Assembly (NCBI RefSeq): GCF_026247885.1
Contig: NZ_CP110921.1
Span: 496,001 to 560,000 of the forward strand
Source of the DNA: Methylococcus mesophilus
GTDB lineage: Bacteria; Pseudomonadota; Gammaproteobacteria; Methylococcales; Methylococcaceae
Direction of reading: 5' to 3'
DNA length: 64,000 bases
Position 1 is the first letter of the stretch. Every line of letters begins with the position of its first letter. Of this stretch, positions 1 to 9,580 are shown one piece after another. Both the position numbers and the translations under genes were made by a program. The notes beneath the pieces are model-generated. The model saw only the letters and a program-made list of their open reading frames with translations. It was not told where the DNA came from and ran no database searches.

Positions 1-3
1 TTG

Positions 4-31
4 TTGACATCCCAATCAGGATCAGTATAAT
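4..31 (+). promoter_or_regulatory. Consensus sigma-70 promoter for the tRNA genes
   Basis: TTGACA lies at 4-9 and TATAAT at 26-31, with a 16-bp spacer. Both hexamers match the sigma-70 consensus exactly. The -10 box ends 14 bases before the tRNA-Gly gene, as expected for a strong stable-RNA promoter. Confidence 0.88.
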
Positions 32-45
32 TTTCGAAATCGAAT

Positions 46-121
<76 letters not shown>

Positions 122-131
122 TTGCTTTCGG

Positions 132-160
132 AAAAGCCGCGCACCTAACCGCGGCTTTTT
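132..160 (+). terminator. Hairpin between the tRNA genes
   Basis: AAAAGCCGCG (132-141) pairs perfectly with CGCGGCTTTT (150-159) around an 8-base loop and ends in a T run. It has the form of an intrinsic terminator or a processing hairpin between the two tRNAs. Because tRNA-Cys has no clear promoter of its own, some read-through or processing is likely. Confidence 0.75.
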
Positions 161-174
161 GCTTTATCTTCAAA

Positions 175-248
175 GGCTGAGTGGCAGAGTGGTTATGCTG
201 CGGATTGCAAATCCGTCTATGCCGGTTCGATTCCGACCTCAGCCTCCA
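175..248 (+). tRNA. tRNA-Cys (anticodon GCA)
   Basis: A complete 74-nt tRNA. The acceptor arm pairs GGCTGAG with CTCAGCC, and an encoded TCCA end follows. The anticodon loop TTGCAAA carries GCA, and the T loop is GGTTCGATTCC. It starts 53 bases after the end of tRNA-Gly. Confidence 0.96.
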
Positions 249-423
249 TCTTTCTTCTTCCGGATCGGAATTTTAAGACAAGCCGCGGCACAGCCGGTCT
301 TGCCAAAATACGACCAAATCCGGTAGGAAATCGGCCCAAAATCCGCCCCTATCAAAGCTCCTCCGACTAGAGCCAATCTGCTGCTAGCGGGTTGCACTTT
401 CCGCCCGAAATCGCGCTGACGCC
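249..423. other. Intergenic, nothing recognised
   Basis: Between tRNA-Cys and the glnA terminator there is no convincing coding signal, repeat or structured RNA. The minus-strand open frame here has no family resemblance and no ribosome site. Confidence 0.6.
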
Positions 424-455
424 AAAAACCCGCCTGGTCATGGACCAAGCGGGTT
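424..455 (-). terminator. Intrinsic terminator of glnA
   Basis: On the minus strand AACCCGCTTGGT pairs with ACCAGGCGGGTT (one internal G-T type mismatch) around a short loop and is followed by a T run. It lies 22 bases past the glnA stop codon, so it ends the glnA transcript. Confidence 0.88.
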
Positions 456-476
456 ATCCACTACCTCAGACCGGGC

Positions 477-1886
477 TTAGAGACTGTAGTACATATCGAA
501 CTCGACCGGGTGGGTGCTCATGCGCAGACGAGTCACTTCCTGGCCCTTGAGTTCGAGATAAGCGTCGATCATGTCGTCGGTGAACACACCGCCGCGGGTG
601 AGGAACTCGCGGTCGTTGTCCAGTGCTTCCAGAGCCTGGTCGAAGGAATAGCAGACCTGGGGGATGGCCTTCTCTTCTTCCGGCGGCAGATCGTAAAGAT
701 CCTTGTCCATGGCGTCGCCCGGATGGATCTTGTTCTGGATGCCGTCGAGGCCGGCCATCAGCATGGCTGCGAATGCCAGGTAGGGATTGGCGGTGGAGTC
801 CGGGAAGCGGACTTCGATACGGCGGGCTTTAGGGTTCATCACGTAGGGTATACGGATGGAGGCCGAACGGTTGCGAGCCGAGTAGGCCAGCATCACCGGC
901 GCTTCGAAACCAGGCACCAGCCGCTTGTAGCTATTGGTGGATGCGTTGCAGAAGGCGTTCAGGGCCTTGGCATGCTTGATAATGCCGCCGATGTAGTACA
1001 GCGCCGTTTCGGACAGGCCCCCGTACAGATCGCCGCTGAACAGGTTCTTACCGTCCTTCGCGATCGACTGGTGCACGTGCATGCCGTTGCCGTTGTCGCC
1101 GACCAGCGGCTTCGGCATGAAGGTTGCGGTCTTGCCATAGGCGTGCGCCACGTTCTGAACGACGTACTTGAGCAGCAGAACTTCGTCAGCCTTCTTCACC
1201 AGGGTGTTGAATTTGACGCCGATTTCGCACTGGCCGGCAGTCGCAACCTCGTGGTGATGGACTTCCACGCCCATGCCCATGTCTTCCAGGGTGTTGCACA
1301 TGGCGGAACGCAGATCCTGGAACGAGTCGACCGGCGGAACCGGGAAATAGCCGCCCTTGGTACCAGGTCGGTGGCCGATGTTGCCGTCTTCGTAGACTTT
1401 CTCGGAGTTCCATCCGGCTTCTTCCGAATCGACCTTGTAGAACGAGCCGGACATGTTGGCGCCCCAACGAATGTCGTCGAAGATGAAGAATTCGTTTTCC
1501 GGACCGAAGAATGCGGTGTCTGCAATGCCGGTGGACTTCATGTAGGCTTCGGCCCGCTTGGCGATGGAGCGCGGATCGCGTTCGTAACCCTGCATGGTGG
1601 CCGGTTCAACGATGTCGCAACGGACGATCAGTGTAGGATCGTCGAAGAACGGATCCATCACTGCCGTGGATGCGTCCAGCATCAGAATCATGTCGGATTC
1701 GTTGATGCCTTTCCATCCGGCGATCGAAGAACCGTCGAACATCTTGCCCTCTTCGAAGGCAGCCTCGTCGATCGTCGAAGCGGGAACCGTTACGTGCTGT
1801 TCTTTGCCGCGGGTATCGGCGAAACGCAGGTCCACGTAGCGGATTTCCTTTTCCTTGATGATCTGCAATACGTCTTTCGGTGTCAT
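477..1886 (-). CDS. glnA: Glutamine synthetase, type I
   Basis: Makes glutamine from glutamate, ammonia and ATP and is the entry point of nitrogen assimilation in the cytoplasm. The 469-residue length is that of bacterial GSI-beta enzymes, which form dodecamers. The N-terminal beta-grasp domain contains FDGSSIAGW near residue 50. The catalytic domain contains the metal and glutamate motif [12 protein letters not shown] and the ATP-loop motif. Tyr398 in [10 protein letters not shown] is the site that GlnE adenylylates in this class, so activity is probably controlled covalently as in enteric bacteria. The gene stands alone, with a terminator just downstream and an NtrC-like site upstream, which suggests nitrogen control of transcription. 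Confidence 0.98.
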   Translation of the reverse strand: MTPKDVLQIIKEKEIRYVDLRFADTRGKEQHVTVPASTIDEAAFEEGKMFDGSSIAGWKGINESDMILMLDASTAVMDPFFDDPTLIVRCDIVEPATMQGYERDPRSIAKRAEAYMKSTGIADTAFFGPENEFFIFDDIRWGANMSGSFYKVDSEEAGWNSEKVYEDGNIGHRPGTKGGYFPVPPVDSFQDLRSAMCNTLEDMGMGVEVHHHEVATAGQCEIGVKFNTLVKKADEVLLLKYVVQNVAHAYGKTATFMPKPLVGDNGNGMHVHQSIAKDGKNLFSGDLYGGLSETALYYIGGIIKHAKALNAFCNASTNSYKRLVPGFEAPVMLAYSARNRSASIRIPYVMNPKARRIEVRFPDSTANPYLAFAAMLMAGLDGIQNKIHPGDAMDKDLYDLPPEEEKAIPQVCYSFDQALEALDNDREFLTRGGVFTDDMIDAYLELKGQEVTRLRMSTHPVEFDMYYSL

Positions 1887-1932
1887 AGTAAGCTCGTCTC
1901 CTCCAGCTAGGATTGGGTAACTTCAAGGTTAC

Positions 1933-1947
1933 ACAGGAATTGTACCA
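1933..1947 (-). promoter_or_regulatory. Possible sigma-54 promoter of glnA
   Basis: On the minus strand the sequence TGGTACAATTCCTGT resembles the sigma-54 -24/-12 consensus. The GG and the second-box G have correct spacing, but the expected -12 C is T, so it is weak. It lies 47 bases before the glnA start and about 65 bases downstream of an NtrC-like palindrome. Confidence 0.3.
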
Positions 1948-2011
1948 AGGCTACTGGGCAAATATCTTCTTGATTTTACGCCCGAGCCAAGCGCCATGCG
2001 AAACGATAGGC

Positions 2012-2026
2012 GCACTTTAATAGTGC
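2012..2026. promoter_or_regulatory. NtrC-like operator upstream of glnA
   Basis: GCAC-N7-GTGC palindrome (GCACTTTAATAGTGC). This matches the core of known enteric NtrC sites, which are GCAC and GTGC separated by seven bases. It lies about 126 bp upstream of the glnA start, a normal enhancer distance. The match is by eye only. Confidence 0.45.
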
Positions 2027-2053
2027 CAACTGCACCTCCATAGAACATCGCTA

Positions 2054-3004
2054 TCACGGAAATCCCCGAATGCCCGCTATCCCCCAGGCGCCCGCCGATC
2101 GGGCGCTGGCGAGATGCTCCGCCGTCATCCCGCCCAATGCGTATACCGGAAGGTTGACGGCCTGGAGGCATTCGGAGAAATGCCCCCAGCCCAGCGGAGC
2201 CGACGCCGGATGGGACCGGGTCGGCAGCACGGGACCGAACACGGCGAAATCCAGTTGCAGCGATTCCGCCTTTTCCAGTTCGCCCACGTCGTGGCACGAT
2301 GCGGCGACCCAGAATCTGTCGTCCAGCGGTCTTGCATCCAGGTTGTTCAAGCGCGCGCTGGTAAGATGAACGCCACCGGCACCGAGTTCGACCGCCAGTT
2401 CCGGCTCTGCGTTCAAAATCAATCGAGTATGATCGTGGGCACAGTAGTCCAAGCATTCCCGGGCGAACGCGCGGTAGTCCGTCCGCGACAGCGCTTTCGC
2501 CCGTAACTGGATCAGCGAATAGCCCGCAGCCACCAGCCGACGGAATCGGCGACGCATGGCCGTGAGATCGCCTGCCGCCTCGTCCACGATCGGATAATGG
2601 TACGGCAGCCGCGCCGCCGCCACGATGAAACGGTTCGCTGCCGGAAATTGGAAATCGACCAGTTCGTCGGGGCTGACCCAGCGAATGGGCTGTCCCAGAC
2701 AGCCGCGGGCGACGCCGGAAAACCGCTGAACCCGCCAGATGTCCAGGACGACCCGCCGCGAGGGATAGTCGTGGCGTACCACCAGCATCGGTTCGGCACT
2801 CTCTACGGCGATACCGATTTCCTCCATCAGCTCACGGTGCAAGGCGTCCAACGGGGTCTCACCCGGTTCGATCTTGCCGCCGGGAAACTCCCATAGACCG
2901 CCCTGATCCACCTTCGGCGGCCGTTGCGCGATCAGGATGCGGCCGGTGGCGTCTTCGACGACACCGGCGGCCACGCGAATCTCCTTGTTTCCGAGGGACG
3001 CCAA
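2054..3004 (-). CDS. MutT-type Nudix hydrolase fused to a ThiE-like domain
   Basis: A 316-residue two-domain protein. Residues 1 to about 130 are a MutT-like Nudix hydrolase with a complete Nudix box (G-x5-E-x7-REL-x-EE-x-G, GGKIEPGE to MEEIG). MutT enzymes remove 8-oxo-dGTP from the nucleotide pool. Residues about 145-316 resemble thiamine phosphate synthase (ThiE/TenI fold), with GAGGVHLTS and YALGGMT. The same fusion is common in gammaproteobacteria, where the C-terminal half is not proven to make thiamine phosphate. It ends 7 bases before argJ in the secA-argJ-Nudix order, a likely operon. Confidence 0.92.
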   Translation of the reverse strand: MASLGNKEIRVAAGVVEDATGRILIAQRPPKVDQGGLWEFPGGKIEPGETPLDALHRELMEEIGIAVESAEPMLVVRHDYPSRRVVLDIWRVQRFSGVARGCLGQPIRWVSPDELVDFQFPAANRFIVAAARLPYHYPIVDEAAGDLTAMRRRFRRLVAAGYSLIQLRAKALSRTDYRAFARECLDYCAHDHTRLILNAEPELAVELGAGGVHLTSARLNNLDARPLDDRFWVAASCHDVGELEKAESLQLDFAVFGPVLPTRSHPASAPLGWGHFSECLQAVNLPVYALGGMTAEHLASARSAGAWGIAGIRGFP

Positions 3005-3011
3005 CGGAAAT

Positions 3012-4238
3012 TCAGGTCCGGTACTCGGCGTTGATACGGACGTAATCGAACGAGAAATCGCAGGTCAACACGCGGGCGGAAGCCTTACCCATTCCCAAGG
3101 ATACCCGCACGGTGATCTCCGGCCGCTGCATCACGGCGACGCCCTGCGCCTCGGTATAGCCGGGGTCGCGTCCGCCGCCGGCAACGATCTGGACTTCGTC
3201 CAGCCAGATTGCCACCCGCGAAATGTCCAGGCCCTCGCATCCCGCCCGCCCGACCGCCGCCAGGATGCGGCCCCAATTGGGATCGCTGGCGAAAAAAGCG
3301 GTCTTGACCAGGGGCGAATGCGCGATGGTTTTCCCGACCTGCCTGGCTTCGTCTTCCGAAACCGCTTCTTCGACCACGATGCGGATGAACTTGGTGGCGC
3401 CTTCCCCATCGCGGACGATCTCTTCGGCCAGTTCATCCAGCACCGCGTCGACGGCGGCCTGGAAGGTCTCGAGGTGGGAACTGCCGGGTTCGATCCGCGG
3501 CGCTGTCGAGCGCTGGCTCGCCATCAGCACGCAGGCGTCATTGGTCGAGGTGTCGCCGTCGACGGTGATGCAATTGAACGAACGATCGGCCGCATGTTGC
3601 AGGACACTCTGCAGCAGCTGGGCCCCGATACGGGCATCGGTGGCGACGAAGGCCAGCAGAGTCGCCATGTTCGGGTGAATCATGCCGGCGCCCTTGGCGA
3701 TACCGGATACAAAGACCGGATGCCCCTCTATCTCGATTCTGCGGGTCGCGGTCTTCGGCCGGGTGTCGGTGGTCATGATGGCGCGGGCGGCGGCCTCCCA
3801 GCCGTCCTCCGACAGAGCCTCGAAGGCTTTCGGCAAGGCTGCGCGGATCTTGTCGACCGGCAGGTATTCGCCGATCACCCCGGTGGAAAAGGGCAGGACC
3901 TGTTCGGCCTGCCCGCCGGCGAGCGCGGCGACCGCCTCGCAGCTCGCGCGGGCATCCGCCAAGCCACGCTCACCGGTACCTGCATTGGCGTTGCCCGAGT
4001 TGACCAGCAGCCAGCGCGGTGCCTGGGGCAGATGTTCGCGCGACACGGCGACCGGTGCAGCGCAGAAGGCGTTCTGGGTAAACACGGCTGCACAGGCCGA
4101 ATCTTCCGCCATTTCGATGAGCAGCACGTCGTCGCGCCCGGCATGCTTGATGGCCGCCGCCGCGGTGCCGAGGCGAATCCCGGCGATCGGACTGATGCGG
4201 GCGTACGCCGCTCCTTTCTCGTCAGGCAAGACGGCCAT
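3012..4238 (-). CDS. argJ: Bifunctional ornithine acetyltransferase / N-acetylglutamate synthase
   Basis: Transfers the acetyl group from N-acetylornithine to glutamate in the cyclic arginine pathway; bifunctional members also use acetyl-CoA. ArgJ cleaves itself before the nucleophilic threonine, and that motif, [10 protein letters not shown], puts the nucleophile at Thr193. The C-terminal half has [11 protein letters not shown], typical of the family. I start at the ATG at 4238, giving 408 residues, because this begins the conserved MAVLPDEKG segment; the open frame runs further upstream into secA without homology. The start overlaps the secA stop by 17 bases, so translation is probably coupled. 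Confidence 0.95.
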   Translation of the reverse strand: MAVLPDEKGAAYARISPIAGIRLGTAAAAIKHAGRDDVLLIEMAEDSACAAVFTQNAFCAAPVAVSREHLPQAPRWLLVNSGNANAGTGERGLADARASCEAVAALAGGQAEQVLPFSTGVIGEYLPVDKIRAALPKAFEALSEDGWEAAARAIMTTDTRPKTATRRIEIEGHPVFVSGIAKGAGMIHPNMATLLAFVATDARIGAQLLQSVLQHAADRSFNCITVDGDTSTNDACVLMASQRSTAPRIEPGSSHLETFQAAVDAVLDELAEEIVRDGEGATKFIRIVVEEAVSEDEARQVGKTIAHSPLVKTAFFASDPNWGRILAAVGRAGCEGLDISRVAIWLDEVQIVAGGGRDPGYTEAQGVAVMQRPEITVRVSLGMGKASARVLTCDFSFDYVRINAEYRT

Positions 4239-6939
4239 GGCACTGCTTGTATTTTTTCCCGGAACCACAAGGGCAAGGATCGTTGCGGCCGACCTTGTCG
4301 CCGGGACGCACGAATGGCCGGGGACCTTCCGGAATCGCATAGTCCTGCGCTTCATCCGGCGCGGCGGGCGGCTCCTCCATGGTCAGGGCGCTGACCTCGG
4401 CATGCTGAAACTGCATTTCCTGCGGCTGGCGGCTCTGCTCCTCCATCTCCTGCACTTCCTCCTCGGAATGGACCTGCACGCGGGAGACGATGCCGACCAC
4501 CTCCTGCTTGATGCCGTCGAGCATGCCGGTGAACATCTCGAAGGCTTCCCGCTTGTATTCCTGCTTGGGGTCCTTCTGAGCGTAGCCGCGCAGATGTATT
4601 CCCTGGCGCAGATGGTCCATCGAGGCCAGATGCTCCTTCCAGGAATTGTCGAGCACCTGGAGCATTACCGACTTCTCGAAGTGCCGCATGACCTGCGGTC
4701 CGATCGCATCGACCTTGGCGGCATACGCGGCGTCGGCCTCGTCGATGAGGCGCTCCAGCAAGGTTTCCTCATGGAGGTCGGGTTCGTCATCCAGCCATTG
4801 CCGTATCGGCAGGCTCAAGCCGATCTCGCGCCCGACCACCTCCTCCAGCCCCTGGGCGTCCCACTGCTCCTCGAGGGTATGCGGAGGAACGTGTTCCACG
4901 AACATGCGACCGAGCACATCATGGCGGATATCCTCGATGGTCTTGGAAATATCGTCCGCACGCATCAGCTCAGTGCGCATGTGGTAGATCACTTTGCGCT
5001 GGTCGTTGGCGACGTTGTCGTATTCCAGCAACTGCTTGCGGATGTCGAAATTGCGGGCTTCCACCTTGCGCTGGGCGTTCTCGATGGCCCGGGTCACCCA
5101 GGGATGCTCGATCGACTCCCCTTCCTTCATGCCGAGGCGCTGCATCAGCACCGCGACCCGGTCGGAAGCGAAGATCCGCATCAGGGGATCTTCCAGCGAG
5201 AGATAGAAGCGGGTAGAACCCGGGTCCCCCTGACGTCCCGAACGGCCGCGCAACTGATTGTCGATGCGGCGCGATTCGTGGCGCTCCGAGCCGATGACAT
5301 GCAGGCCGCCGGCAGCGACGGCCGCGTCGTGGCGCCTCTGCCACTCCGCCTTGACCTGCTCGGCCAAGGCGGGATCGGCCTGGGCCAGATCCTCTTCCAG
5401 GCTGCCACCCAGCACGATGTCCGTGCCTCGACCTGCCATGTTGGTGGCGATGGTGACCGCTCCCGGCCGGCCGGCCTGGGCGATGATGTGCGCCTCCTGC
5501 TCATGGTGCTTGGCATTGAGCACCTGATGCGGCACGCCGGCCTGGCGCAGGATGCCGGACAGCAGTTCCGAATTCTCGATCGAAGCGGTACCGACCAACA
5601 CCGGCTTGCCGTGCTCGACGCAATACTTGATGTCCTCGACGATCGCCCCGAACTTCTCGCGGGCGGTGAGATAGACCAGATCGCCCATGTCGTTGCGGAC
5701 CATCGGCCGGTTCGGCGGGACCATGACCACCTCGAGGCCATAGATCTGATGGAACTCCGGCGCCTCGGTGTCCGCCGTGCCCGTCATACCGGCCAGCTTC
5801 TCGTAAAGACGGAAATAATTCTGGAAGGTGATCGAGGCCAGCGTCTGGTTCTCGTTGTGCACCTGCACGTTTTCCTTCGCCTCCACCGCCTGGTGCAGCC
5901 CCTCGGACCAGCGCCGGCCGGGCATGGCGCGGCCCGTGAATTCGTCGACGATGATAATCTCGTCGTCACGCACGATGTAGTCCACGTCGCGCTGGAACAG
6001 CGCGTGCGCTTTCAGAGCGGCATTGATGTAGTGCATCAGGCGGATGTTGACGGCGTCGTAGAGGCTTTCTTCGGCGCCGATCAGCCCCTGTTCCACCATC
6101 ACCCGCTCGATGGCCTCGTGCCCGCTCTCCGTCAGGTAAACCTGCCGCGCTTTTTCGTCCACCGAATAATCGCCCGGACCGCCTTCCTTTTCCTGGCGGA
6201 TCAGATGAGGAATCAGGATGTTGACTTTGTGATAGAGATCGCTGCGGTCCTCGGTCGGGCCGGAGATGATCAGCGGCGTACGCGCCTCGTCGATGAGGAT
6301 GGAGTCCACTTCGTCGACGATCGCGAAAAACGGATCGCGCTGCACCCGCTGATCCAGGGTGAACGCCATGTTGTCGCGCAGATAGTCGAAGCCGAATTCG
6401 TTGTTGGTGCCGTAGGTGATGTCGCAGGCATAGGCCTGGCGGCGCTGCTCCTGGTCCAGGTTGCTGACGATGACACCGGTGCTCAGGCCCAGGAAACCGT
6501 AAAGCTTGCCCATCCACTCGGCATCGCGCCGCGCCAGATAATCGTTCACCGTCACCACATGGCAGCCTTTGCCGGGCAACGCATTGAGGTAGGCGGCCAG
6601 GGTAGCGACCAGCGTCTTGCCTTCGCCGGTTTTCATCTCGGCGATCTTGCCGTCGTTCAGCACCATGGCGCCGATCAACTGAACGTCGAAATGGCGCATG
6701 TTCAGCACGCGCCGCGAAGCCTCCCGCACCACTGCGAAAGCCTCCACCAACAGTTCGTCGAGAGTCTCGCCGCTGCTCAGCCGCTCCCGGAATTCCAGGG
6801 TTTTCCGTCCCAGCGCCTCATCGGTCAGCGCCGCGATCGTGGGTTCGAGCTGGTTGATCTTCTTGACCAGACGCCTCTTGCGTTTGATGATGCGGTCGTT
6901 GCGGCTGCCGACGACCTTTCTGACAAGCTTGCCAAGCAT
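4222..6939 (-). CDS. secA: Preprotein translocase ATPase SecA
   Basis: Motor ATPase that drives unfolded preproteins through SecYEG at the inner membrane. The predicted 905 residues match the family. Visible parts are the Walker A motif MKTGEGKT near residue 105, [11 protein letters not shown] as Walker B, the helicase motif [10 protein letters not shown], and a C-terminal zinc-binding SecB-binding tail [14 protein letters not shown]. The start at 6939 gives [12 protein letters not shown], the usual SecA N terminus; the frame is open for 16 codons further upstream. It heads the secA-argJ-Nudix operon and is divergent from uvrC, with a 176-base gap. Confidence 0.98.
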   Translation of the reverse strand: MLGKLVRKVVGSRNDRIIKRKRRLVKKINQLEPTIAALTDEALGRKTLEFRERLSSGETLDELLVEAFAVVREASRRVLNMRHFDVQLIGAMVLNDGKIAEMKTGEGKTLVATLAAYLNALPGKGCHVVTVNDYLARRDAEWMGKLYGFLGLSTGVIVSNLDQEQRRQAYACDITYGTNNEFGFDYLRDNMAFTLDQRVQRDPFFAIVDEVDSILIDEARTPLIISGPTEDRSDLYHKVNILIPHLIRQEKEGGPGDYSVDEKARQVYLTESGHEAIERVMVEQGLIGAEESLYDAVNIRLMHYINAALKAHALFQRDVDYIVRDDEIIIVDEFTGRAMPGRRWSEGLHQAVEAKENVQVHNENQTLASITFQNYFRLYEKLAGMTGTADTEAPEFHQIYGLEVVMVPPNRPMVRNDMGDLVYLTAREKFGAIVEDIKYCVEHGKPVLVGTASIENSELLSGILRQAGVPHQVLNAKHHEQEAHIIAQAGRPGAVTIATNMAGRGTDIVLGGSLEEDLAQADPALAEQVKAEWQRRHDAAVAAGGLHVIGSERHESRRIDNQLRGRSGRQGDPGSTRFYLSLEDPLMRIFASDRVAVLMQRLGMKEGESIEHPWVTRAIENAQRKVEARNFDIRKQLLEYDNVANDQRKVIYHMRTELMRADDISKTIEDIRHDVLGRMFVEHVPPHTLEEQWDAQGLEEVVGREIGLSLPIRQWLDDEPDLHEETLLERLIDEADAAYAAKVDAIGPQVMRHFEKSVMLQVLDNSWKEHLASMDHLRQGIHLRGYAQKDPKQEYKREAFEMFTGMLDGIKQEVVGIVSRVQVHSEEEVQEMEEQSRQPQEMQFQHAEVSALTMEEPPAAPDEAQDYAIPEGPRPFVRPGDKVGRNDPCPCGSGKKYKQCHGRLA

Positions 6940-7115
6940 GATTCGGTGAATTCCGGACGAAAACGTAATCCGCTCATAATACCGCAAAACCCGACCCCTG
7001 GAGAAATGCGGGGGCCGGCCGCCTGCGGGCGACCGGGCGGGCGAAATGGGGAAAGCGGCTGCGGCGGAATATAATCAGGCATCGGCAATCTCCCAGGCTT
7101 ACTCCTTTCGGCACC

Positions 7116-8948
7116 ATGAGCACCGCGGCAGCGGCTTTCGACATCAAGGCCTTCCTGGCGACCCTGACCGGTGCGCCCGGCGTCTATAAAATGCTGGACG
7201 GCAACGGCGAGGTGATCTACGTCGGCAAGGCCAAGAACCTGAAGAAGCGCGTGGCCAGCCACTTCGCCCAGCGCGACAATTCGCCCAAGCAGAACGCAAT
7301 GGTGGCGCGGGTGCAGGCGATCGAGGTCACGGTGACCCGCACCGAGGGCGAGGCGCTGCTGCTGGAAAACCAGCTCATCAAGCGCCACAAGCCGCGCTAC
7401 AACATCAACCTGCGCGACGACAAGAGCTATCCCTACATCTATGTCTCCACCCAACAGGAATTTCCGCGGCTGGCCTTCCATCGCGGCAGCCGGGCGCGGC
7501 CGGGGCGCTTCTTCGGGCCATTCCCGAGCGCCGCCGCGGTACGCGACAGCCTGAAAACCCTGCAGAAGATCTTCCCGGTCCGCCAATGCGAAGACTCGTA
7601 TTTCGCCAACCGCACCCGGCCCTGCCTGCAATACCAGATCGAGCGCTGCACCGGCCCTTGCGTGGGACTGGTCGGGCCGGAGACCTACGGCGAGGACGTC
7701 GCCAACACCCTGCTGTTTCTCGAAGGCCGGGGGGAGGCGCTGATCGACCGGCTCGCGCAGCGCATGGAACAAGCCGCCCAGCGGCTGGAGTTCGAAAAGG
7801 CAGCGCGTTACCGGGACCAGATATCCAATCTCAGGACCGTGCTGGCAAAACAGCTCGTCGCCGGTGAGCAGGGGGATCTCGACATGATTGCCTGCGCCAT
7901 CAGGGGCAATATCGCCTGCGTCCACGTCGTATTCATCCGCAACGGCCAGCAGATCGGCGACCGCAGCTTTTTTCCGAGAATGCAGGACGAACACGACGCC
8001 GCGGCAGTGCTCGAGGCCTTCATACCCCAGTTCTACCTGGATAAGGAGATCCCGCGGGACCTGCTGCTAAGCCACGAGATCCGCGAACGCGAGCTGTTCG
8101 AAACCGTGCTCGGCCAACAGGCCAAGCGCGGCGTCAAGATTTCCTGGCGGCTGCGGGGCGAGCGCGCCAGGCGCCTGGAGCTGGCTCAGGCCAACGCCGA
8201 ATACGCGCTGAAGACCAGGCTGGCCAGCCAGCTGAACATCGCAGATCGCCTGCGGCACCTGACCGAGATGCTGGGTCTGGCGGAACCACCCAACCGCATG
8301 GAATGCTTCGACATCAGCCACACCCAGGGCGACCAGACGGTTGCGTCGTGCGTCGTATTCGACAGCAACGGGCCGCTGAAGTCGGCCTACCGCCGCTTCA
8401 ACATCGAAGGCATCACCGGCGGCGACGATTATGCGGCCATGGCCCAGGCGCTTTCGCGCCGCTACCAGCGGGTTCGCGCCGGCGAGGTCGAGGCGCCGGA
8501 CATCCTGTTCATCGACGGCGGCAAGGGCCAGATTCACGCGGCGGCCGAGGCGCTGGACAAACTTGGCGTGGGAAATATCCGTATAATCGGCATCGCCAAA
8601 GGGCCCGACAGAAAGCCCGGCATGGAGACCCTGTTCAAAGCAGGCTGCAGCGATCCCATCGTCGTCGAACCCAACAACCCCGGCTCCCTGCTGATCCAGC
8701 ACATCCGCGACGAGGCGCACCGCTTCGCCATCACCGGGCACCGGCAACGGCGGGCGAAAGCCGCGACCCAATCACCGCTGCAGGCCATAGCGGGCCTCGG
8801 TCCCAAACGGCGACAGCAGTTGCTGCGGCAGTTCGGCGGCTTGCGGCAAATCAGCCGCGCCGACGTGGAAGCCCTGAGCAGCGTCGAGGGAATCAACCGG
8901 CAACTGGCTCAGCGGATTTACGACATGTTCCACGATCATGGCGCCTAA
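7116..8948 (+). CDS. uvrC: Excinuclease ABC subunit C
   Basis: Makes both incisions in nucleotide excision repair after UvrAB finds the lesion. The 610-residue protein has the expected order: GIY-YIG nuclease at residues 15-95 (GVYKMLDG, VIYVGKAKNL), a cysteine cluster near residues 155-190, a UVR motif near 210 (EFEKAARYRDQI) that contacts UvrB, the RNase H-like second nuclease (ECFDISHTQG, LFIDGGKGQ), and tandem helix-hairpin-helix motifs at the C terminus (AIAGLGPKRRQQLL). pgsA follows after 3 bases, so the two are co-transcribed. Confidence 0.98.
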   Translation: MSTAAAAFDIKAFLATLTGAPGVYKMLDGNGEVIYVGKAKNLKKRVASHFAQRDNSPKQNAMVARVQAIEVTVTRTEGEALLLENQLIKRHKPRYNINLRDDKSYPYIYVSTQQEFPRLAFHRGSRARPGRFFGPFPSAAAVRDSLKTLQKIFPVRQCEDSYFANRTRPCLQYQIERCTGPCVGLVGPETYGEDVANTLLFLEGRGEALIDRLAQRMEQAAQRLEFEKAARYRDQISNLRTVLAKQLVAGEQGDLDMIACAIRGNIACVHVVFIRNGQQIGDRSFFPRMQDEHDAAAVLEAFIPQFYLDKEIPRDLLLSHEIRERELFETVLGQQAKRGVKISWRLRGERARRLELAQANAEYALKTRLASQLNIADRLRHLTEMLGLAEPPNRMECFDISHTQGDQTVASCVVFDSNGPLKSAYRRFNIEGITGGDDYAAMAQALSRRYQRVRAGEVEAPDILFIDGGKGQIHAAAEALDKLGVGNIRIIGIAKGPDRKPGMETLFKAGCSDPIVVEPNNPGSLLIQHIRDEAHRFAITGHRQRRAKAATQSPLQAIAGLGPKRRQQLLRQFGGLRQISRADVEALSSVEGINRQLAQRIYDMFHDHGA

Positions 8949-8951
8949 CTC

Positions 8952-9521
8952 ATGCACTTCAACCTGCCCACCTACCTGACGCTTCTGAGGATCGTGCTCA
9001 TCCCGATTCTCGCGGTGCTGTTCTACGTACCCTGGAGCGCCGCCCATGTCGTCTGCGGCATCATTTTTGCGATCGCCGCAGCTACCGACTGGCTGGACGG
9101 TTACCTCGCCCGGCGGATGGGCCTGGCTACCCGCTTCGGTGCGTTCCTGGACCCCGTGGCCGACAAGCTGATGGTCGCCGTGGCTCTGGTCCTGATCGTA
9201 CAGGCCGAGCCGCAGCCGCTGATCGCGGTAGCCTCCGCCGTCATCATCGGCAGGGAAATCACCATTGCCTCGCTGCGCGAGTGGATGGCGGAAATCGGGC
9301 AGCGCAGGCGGGTCGAGGTATCCTCCCTCGGAAAATGGAAAACCACCTTCCAGATGCTGGCGATCACGCTCCTGCTGCTCGGTCTGGATGCCCCGTACGG
9401 CGCGGTCAAGACGACGGGAGAATTGCTGCTGGTGGTTTCCGCCGTGCTGACGCTGTGGTCGATGGTCGTTTATCTCCAGGCCGCCATGCCGGTCTTCAAG
9501 GCGAGCACCGAAGCGGAATGA
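8952..9521 (+). CDS. pgsA: CDP-diacylglycerol-glycerol-3-phosphate 3-phosphatidyltransferase
   Basis: Makes phosphatidylglycerolphosphate, the committed step to phosphatidylglycerol and cardiolipin, in the inner membrane. The CDP-alcohol phosphotransferase signature D-G-x2-A-R-x8-G-x3-D-x3-D is present as DGYLARR through GAFLDPVADK. Several hydrophobic segments agree with an integral membrane enzyme, and 189 residues is the normal length. It follows uvrC with almost no gap, the common uvrC-pgsA arrangement of gammaproteobacteria. Confidence 0.97.
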   Translation: MHFNLPTYLTLLRIVLIPILAVLFYVPWSAAHVVCGIIFAIAAATDWLDGYLARRMGLATRFGAFLDPVADKLMVAVALVLIVQAEPQPLIAVASAVIIGREITIASLREWMAEIGQRRRVEVSSLGKWKTTFQMLAITLLLLGLDAPYGAVKTTGELLLVVSAVLTLWSMVVYLQAAMPVFKASTEAE

Positions 9522-9580
9522 GGGCGGTTCCTCCGTGGGCCGGGAAGAGCGGATGGCCGGCCCAGGCAAGGCACTCCGCG

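Noticed and set aside
510-1910. Plus-strand open frame opposite glnA
   Set aside because: Shadow of a highly conserved gene; no recognisable motif.
3682-7074. Very long plus-strand open frame (over 1100 codons) opposite secA and argJ
   Set aside because: It is antisense to two well-conserved genes, has a His/Leu/Asp-rich shadow composition and no family resemblance. Long antisense frames are expected at this GC content.
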